Source of the DNA: Bugulina stolonifera
Taxonomy: Eukaryota; Bryozoa; Gymnolaemata; Cheilostomatida; Bugulidae
DNA: 64,000 bases
Assembly: GCA_935421135.1 (NCBI GenBank)
Contig: OW285192.1
Coordinates: forward strand, 3,701,501 to 3,765,500
Direction: 5' to 3'
Shown: piece by piece, positions 57,667 to 64,000 of the stretch
Layout of the letters: every line of letters begins with the position of its first letter
Position numbering within the stretch: the stretch's first letter is position 1
The notes under the pieces: model-generated
Database searches by the model: none
The model's input: only the letters and a program-made list of their open reading frames with translations
Told to the model about the DNA's origin: nothing
Made by a program: the position numbers and the translations under genes

Positions 57667-58581
57667 TGGATTTCTGAATTTGGCTGTGGCCTAGTATTAT
57701 TCATAGACCAGAAGCCATTTTATGGAAAATAACATGGATGCTTCGATGTACTGCCTGGTTTAGGAATGCCCTCCATCTACATGATTGTGCAACTACATGT
57801 ATTTACCACTTGTGTGTGTAACTATTGTTTATATATTCACATGTGCATGTACACAACCATGATAGTTCTCATGCATGCTCATGACGTGCATTATATATTA
57901 TTCAGTACAATTTTAAAATGGTGTGTGTGTGGTTTTTTCGCAAAAAATTAATGTTTATGCAGCTGTTTCGTAAACCAGTGTGTTACAAATCTTAGTTTCT
58001 CATTCATTTGCCACCAGCCACTTCTTATTTAAATATTATTCAACCTACATGTACATAATTACATGTATATTTTTAGTATTTAAAGTCTTGACCAAGTATT
58101 ATTACATTCTCATCATAATAATGCAAGGATACGATTTGCTGTATGTTCAGAGGCTGGACAGCTGGTCATGTATCCACATTTCGCCACTCGCCTCTTCTCC
58201 CAGTGATTTTTCATGTAAACAGTAATAAGTTAGCTGGTTCGCTGTGAGCACCATTATAACATGGTGTAGGTTTTACAATGTTCATCTTGTTGTGTATCTG
58301 CTAAGCTGCTGTTGGAGATTTAAGCTATGTTAAAGTGTCAGTCACCGCATCCTACTATACAATCATATTGTGTGCTGTCTATTGTTTATTGTGTTGTTAT
58401 ACTCGCATGTTTGTAATGCTGTCAATAAAAGCATTAATAAAATACTCTGAATATAATGTTTCATAAACATTCCTTTTGCTGCAACTTCTGTTAACGTTCA
58501 AGATAATTTAGGATTATGCAATTTTTATTTAGTTATTACTTGATTTTCTATTCACTCATAGGTTATTGAGTGCACATTCTA

Positions 58582-58631
58582 AAGTTGTCTTCTTCCAGTT
58601 TTAAGGCCAATCAAGTTGAGAGAGGACAACT
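58582..58631. repeat. hairpin AAGTTGTC / GAGAGGACAACTT, globin 2 flank
   Basis: Partner of 43921-43969 in the duplicated block; one arm has changed to TTGTCTTCTTCC. Confidence 0.65.
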
Positions 58632-58714
58632 TTGGTATTAGTTAATGATTTATGAATGGTTGCTTCGATGTACACTTTGTTGCACACATTAGTATGTGCT
58701 TGCTGTTGTAGACT

Positions 58715-61497
58715 ATAACTATACTAGACTATAGACTATAGACTACAGACTATAGACTATCATATAACTAAAGACGAAACGGTTTACGGTCTACGGTTTA
58801 CGGTCTACGGTTTACGGTCTGCGGTCTGCCATCCTCCAATCAGATTTGGGGTCGAAAATCGGGACGATTCACATATATGTTGCAATGCTGCCGGTCAGGA
58901 TCTCGGCTCCGGGTGGCGCTAGGACCTTGGGACCGGGTCCCCCTGAATCCGCTGCCGGGGTGGGTTCCTAGCTTTAGGCCCTCGGACCCGACCTAGGGCG
59001 GGGTGGGTGCTCGACCCAGCCCACTTGCCGATTACGTGGTGGAACTCGGGCTATGCCGGCAGCGGAGATCCTCCTGGACCCTTGATTTATATATAATACA
59101 ATGCTGCCGGTGAGGAACTCCGTTCCGGGTGGTGCTAGGACCTTGGGACCGGGTCCCCAGGCATCGCTGCCGGGGCGGGGCCGTAGCCTTAGGCCTTCCA
59201 CCCTGACCAAGGGCAGGGTGGGTGCCCGACCCACCCCACCCAACTCTTTGGTGTTGGAACTCGGGCTATAGACTTGGAGTTGTCTTCTTAATGCAAGGGA
59301 GCGCAACTCCTTATGGAATCACTGTAACATACCTGCGCCACCAGAGGTCATGCACACGCATGACCACAGCACATGAACACAAGCCATCATTACACGTGAG
59401 CGAAGCGAGCAACTAATGCAGTGAGACTTGCGTCGCAGACCAAGCACGAAGTGCTTGTGTAAATCTAAAGCTAAACTCCAATGTGCATTAAGCCTATGCG
59501 ATTTATATTTAAAAGTTAGGCCCATTAGTTTTGAACAATTTATTCTTCACTTACTTTGCTTCAATGTATTCTCCATTTGCCACAATTATTATGCCATTTC
59601 CTACCACACCCAGCCTCCCAGTAGACCCCAGTATTATGACCACCCAAGCTGTTTGGTTTGTCCAATTTAACACTTCTGCCTCACCGATTATATCAAATTT
59701 AAAAACTTTATCTTTTGACTCTTTGAATAATTCAATACATTGACACAATAAAAACCAACTTCTATTGAAGAAAGTCGATTGCCTATAGAAATATTGATAT
59801 ATTTATATCCTGAAGAACAAAAGATAGTAAATGAATATTAAAATTACATGACAGGTGCAATAAATACACAAGCATCAGAGATATGCCGGTTATATGATGT
59901 TTATAATTTGCAGAGAGAAGAGGAATCACCCAATCTGTACTGAAATTAAAAGAAGGAAGTATATCAATTGAAATTCTAGAATTTTCTTTCCCCAAGTGAC
60001 AGAGAACCCTCCGGCACTGAAGGTACTCTAGTCATATAACTAAAGACGAAACGGTTTACGGTCTACGGTTTACGGTCTACGGTTTACGGTCTACGGTTTA
60101 CGGTCTGCGGTCTGCCATCCTCCAATCAGATTTGGGGTCGAAAATTGGGACGATTCATATATGTTGCAATGCTGCCGGTCAGGATCTCGGCTCCGGGTGG
60201 CGCTAGGACCTTGGGACCGGGTTCCCCTACATCGCTGCCGGGGTGGGTCCCTAGCATTAGGCCCTCGGACCCGACCTAGGGTGGGGTGGGTGCTCGACCC
60301 ACCCCACCCGCCGGATAAGTGTTAGAACTCAGGCTATGCCGGCAGCGAAGATCCTCTTAGAGACTTGATTTATATATGTTACAATGCTGCCGGTGAGGAT
60401 CTTGGTTCCGGGTGGTGCTAGGACTTTGGGACCGGGTCCCCAGGCATCGCTGCCGGGGCGGGGCCATAGCCTTAGGCCTTCAACCCTGACCAAGGGCGGC
60501 GTGGGTGCCCGACCCACCCCACCCGACTTTTTGGTGCTGGAACTCGGGCTATGGACTTGGAGTTGTCTTCTTAATGCAAGGGAGCGCAACTCCTTATGGA
60601 ATCACTGTAACATGCCTGCGCCACCAGAGGTCATGCGCATGCATGACCACCGCACATGAACACAAGCCATCATTACACGCGAGCGAAGCGAGCAACTAAT
60701 GCAGTGAGACTTGCGTCGCAGACCAAGCACGAAGTGCTTGTCATATAACTAAAGACGAAACGGTTTACGGTCTACGGTTTACGGTCTACGGTTTACGGTC
60801 TGCGGTCTGCCATCCTCCAATCAGATTTGGGGTCGAAAATCGGGACGATTCATATATGTTGCAATGCTGCCGGTCAGGATCTCGGCCCCGGGTGGCGCTA
60901 GGACCTTGGGACCGGGTTCCCCTGCATCGCTGCCGGGGTGGGTCCCTAGCCTTAGGCCCTCGGACCCGACCTAGGACGGGGTGGGTGCTCGACCCACCCC
61001 ACCCGCCAAATACGTGTTGGAACTCAGGCTATGCTTGCAGCGGAGATCCTCTTGGACCCTTGATTTATATATAATACAATGCTGCCGGTGAGGAACTCCG
61101 TTCCGGGTGGTGTTAGGACCTTGGGATCGGGTCCTCAGGCATCACTGCCGGGGCGTGGCCGTAGCCTTAGGCCCTCAACCCTGAACAAGGGCGGGTTGGG
61201 TGCCCGACCCACCCAACTTTTTGGTGCTGGAACTCGGGCTATGGACTTGGAGTTGTCTTCTTAATGCAAGGGAGCGCAACTCCTTATGGAATCACTGTAA
61301 CATGCCTGCGCCACCAGAGGTCATGCACATGCATGACCACAGCACATGAACACAAGCCATCATTACACGCGAGCGAAGCGAGCAACTAATGCAGTGAGAC
61401 TTGCGTCGCAGACCAAGCACGAAGTGCTTGTAGACTATAATTATACTAGACTATAGACTATAGACTATAGACTATAGACTATAGACTATAGACTATA

Positions 61498-61538
<41 letters not shown>

Positions 61539-61539
61539 A

Positions 61540-61573
<34 letters not shown>

Positions 61574-61580
61574 AATTATA
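58715..61580. repeat. higher-order GC-rich repeat flanked by GACTATA satellite
   Basis: Three units of about 690-700 bp start CATATAACTAAAGACGAAAC (near 58760, 60035, 60742), then TACGGT(C/T)(T/C) runs. Each holds two related subunits of about 210 bp beginning CAATGCTGCCGGT, and each ends in GCGAGCGAAGCGAGC and the hairpin CAAGCACGAAGTGCTTG. Units 2 and 3 abut; units 1 and 2 are separated by 570 bp. The whole is bracketed by GACTATA/GACTATGG 7-mer satellite (58727-58760 and 61432-61575). Open frames here are repeat artefacts. Confidence 0.85.
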
Positions 61581-61923
61581 ATAGTGTTGTTTAGCTACCT
61601 AGTCAACATTTATTAAATGCAAACTAATATTTACTTCAAGCTGTAATATGGACTGTTTAATGACAATTGTAGTGTAATATTACATGAACTATCATGGTCA
61701 ATGGCTGACTGCATTGTACGTATGATCTCCTGATAAACAAAACTCATGATTCTGGGTTATTTACACAGATTGACATGTATTGGCGTGTTCTGACTTGTAT
61801 TAATGGTATTATTTCCCTACATTTACTGCCAACAACATAATATACAGACACCCATTATACACGTGACCTACATATAACCTTCAAATAGTCTATACTGGAT
61901 CAACTAGGTATAATAATGTTTGT

Positions 61924-63660
61924 TCAGTCTTCCCAATTCCATACAAAGTTGACGGCACGAGAGACCATTCTAGGCACCCAGGGAGCCGCTACCACCTTCC
62001 GTCTTTCCTCCTGCATTTCAAACTCTGTAAACATTGAAATATTTCTAGCCGAAGAACTCAGCAGGTTTGAGCTTTGGAAAGGGAGCTACTCGTACATTGT
62101 GCATCTAATATTGTGCATGACTGTGTTTATTTAGCATGTTTATTGGTTCTAGTAAGGCCTATTTACAACGTGTCACTGCACAAAGAAAGCGAGCTCAATG
62201 CCTACATGATTTTGATATAGGTAAGGTTCTTCAGCAAAATTCTAGATGAACAAGTCGTATTCTTTCTTTTAATATGATCTTTTATGGTTTAATTCCAACC
62301 CAACTGCTCTACCGCAAATAATGATCTGAGGCTACAGCAAATCTTGTGATTTTGTACTAAATTAACTCAGATCCACCACACCACCACAGCTTGCTGGAAC
62401 ACAGGCTGTGAACACACTCACCTGCATCACTATCAAATGCTACGGCTGTGTAGAGGAAGAGTCCTAGTAGTATACACACCATCATCAGGAAGTAAAACAC
62501 CCAGTCAGAAGCTGTCTGTGCTGCCTGCAATCCTCTAGTTGTTTTGTTTATCTGAATAAGTCGCAAAGGAGTTTGTCTGTAGACTAGATGACGAGTTGCA
62601 TTGAAAGTTTGTCATAAATATTGCAAGTATATCATTAATTAAGTTAGCTAATTTTTTGTCCACCAAATGGAAACATTACATAATGATGTTTTGGTTAAGT
62701 AGCCACTGTTGTTGCCAGTGTCCTTCCAAGATTAAGCCGCAATCCAAGTAACAAAGTCGGGATTACAATGTTTTGACTCCTATAAAATCATACAACATAC
62801 ATAATTGCGGAGGCTTTTACAAACGTTGCCAGCAACCAAAGAATGTACACTGTGAATGACTAACTCACTCTGTCTTTAATCTTATCCAGATATATCTGTA
62901 CGTCTTTAAACTGCTCCTTGCTGACTTGATCAAACTTTCCGTTAATCTCATTCGTCATTGCTTTCTTTAACTCTTTGAGTATGACTTCGTTTTCACCAAG
63001 TTTACGACGTAACAATTCATTCATCCGGTTCCTAGAACAGTTATAGCACGGATCTGTTGTAATAAAAATAATAGCATGTAATTGTTGCATTCTGTACATT
63101 CCAAAATCACGAGTATGTCACTATTATTGAACAGAATACCTATCTGGCACATTGTAGTTACACACTCACACATATACAGTGCATTTTCATGGTGCAAGCT
63201 TTACTTATGCCTATTGTGAGGCAACCCTAAACTAGTCATCAACTTCATATCCCAGTTCCAATGAAGGATATACAGTGATAATCTCTGTAAAGCTAAAGTA
63301 ACACCTTCATGTATTTCCAGCAGTCTTATGAAGAGTAAGTAGGGTTTGTAGTACACATGCAACCCTCTTACTTAGTCACCTGTTAAGGACACGTACATAC
63401 ATGTACCTGTACACTGTAAATTATAAGTGTAGAGGTCATGGTCAATGTATTTCCTTAGCATTAGATAAAGTCTGGTACGTCTGCTACAATCTCTAATATT
63501 GATATTCTGTTTTGACCAACTTTGGCCCCTATAGAGAAGCTACACAAGTCATATAGTTCCACTTGCGTGAATAAACTCACCCAAGTGTGTGTTCATGATT
63601 TCCCAGCTGAGCTGCACTGTTTCCTAGTTCTCCTGTCAACTCTTCAAAGAAATCTTTCAT
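61924..63660 (-). CDS. 3' part of an unrecognised coiled-coil, single-pass membrane protein
   Basis: Three minus-strand exons with matching phases: 63660-63581 (MKDFFEELTGELGNSAAQLG...), 63031-62869 and 62551-62422. The middle exon is highly charged and helical (KLGENEVILKELKKAMTNEI...), probably coiled coil. The third has NKTTRGLQAAQTASDW and then a hydrophobic helix (VFYFLMMVCILLGLFLYTAV), so the protein is likely membrane-anchored near its C-terminus. A further possible terminal exon, 62010-61924 (EERRKVVAAPWVPRMVSRAV... then TGA), has a good acceptor, but its frame does not join exon 3 directly, so an intervening exon or another reading is needed. The ATG at 63660 directly follows an AG acceptor; more exons may lie beyond the window. 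I do not recognise the family. Confidence 0.5.
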
Positions 63661-64000
63661 CTAAAATGTTTCTTCCATATGACAGAGACATTGGTTCGCA
63701 GTAGCAGTATATAACAACACATTTTCAATTCCGAAGTTATGTCACTGCAGGAATTTGTGGATTAGAAAGTATACATGTGATTGTAAGATATATAATCTGC
63801 TTTTATACTAAGGAATATAGCTATGAACATTTATTTACTCATCCAAGCACCGAGTATGAGTATTATATTTCTCACTTTCAATGCAAATTTAGTAATTATC
63901 TGCCCCTTTGCTCGCTCACTCTCCTTGGCATTAGCAATGACCGCTATGAAAGCTTTTATTTTCTCCATTAGTGCCGTCTGTTTATGCTACAACATTCATC

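Noticed and set aside
58860..61430. GC-rich block as bacterial contamination or a coding region
   Set aside because: Three internal copies of the same unit, embedded in local satellite and flanked by sequence homologous to the globin 1 block, show it is a genuine repeat.

Overview
This is nuclear DNA of an invertebrate animal. It is AT-rich, with split genes and short to medium introns (GT...AG), many microsatellites and minisatellites, and several transposon classes. The genes are animal families: ELMOD, voltage-gated K+ channels, Aven and globin-X/neuroglobin-like globins. Their form suggests an early-branching marine lineage, with a demosponge as my best guess. That guess rests on overall character, not on a search.

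Layout. 1-8.1 kb: mostly intergenic, with SINEs and a decayed LINE reverse-transcriptase fragment. 8.1-12.4 kb (+): a seven-exon ELMOD-family gene whose introns are largely tandem repeats. 13.5-14.3 kb: a solo LTR. 15.7-17.7 kb (+) and 19.1-21.3 kb (-): two convergent paralogous Kv channel genes; the + copy has a frame break in the S1-S2 loop. 23.7-32.6 kb (-): a six-exon Aven-like gene whose introns hold a 20 x 21-bp minisatellite, a pogo/Tigger-like element with a MITE nested in it, and a hAT-like element. 34.3-34.9 kb (-): a possible multi-pass membrane protein. 36.4-37.8 kb: a hAT-like element with an exact 8-bp target duplication and another element nested inside it. 38.6-44.3 kb and 46.8-61.9 kb: a tandem duplication, each copy holding one four-exon globin gene. 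Copy 2 is enlarged by a young 5.67-kb LTR retrotransposon in intron 1 and by a GC-rich higher-order repeat downstream. 61.9-63.7 kb (-): 3' part of an unrecognised coiled-coil protein with one membrane helix.

The genes do not form a pathway. The strongest observations are: (1) a nearly intact LTR element (LTRs differ at 3 of 808 positions) that encodes Gag and a protease-bearing second ORF but has no reverse transcriptase, RNase H or integrase, and carries a textbook -1 frameshift signal; (2) globins with an N-terminal MGxxxS myristoylation signal and the two ancestral globin introns; (3) Kv paralogues with a Kv2-4 type zinc motif, a reduced S4 and PVA instead of PVP, whose T1 and pore segments look homogenised by gene conversion; (4) minisatellites that start or end at splice sites.

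Exon models were built by eye from homology, GT/AG sites and matching phases. All should be read as models without transcript support.
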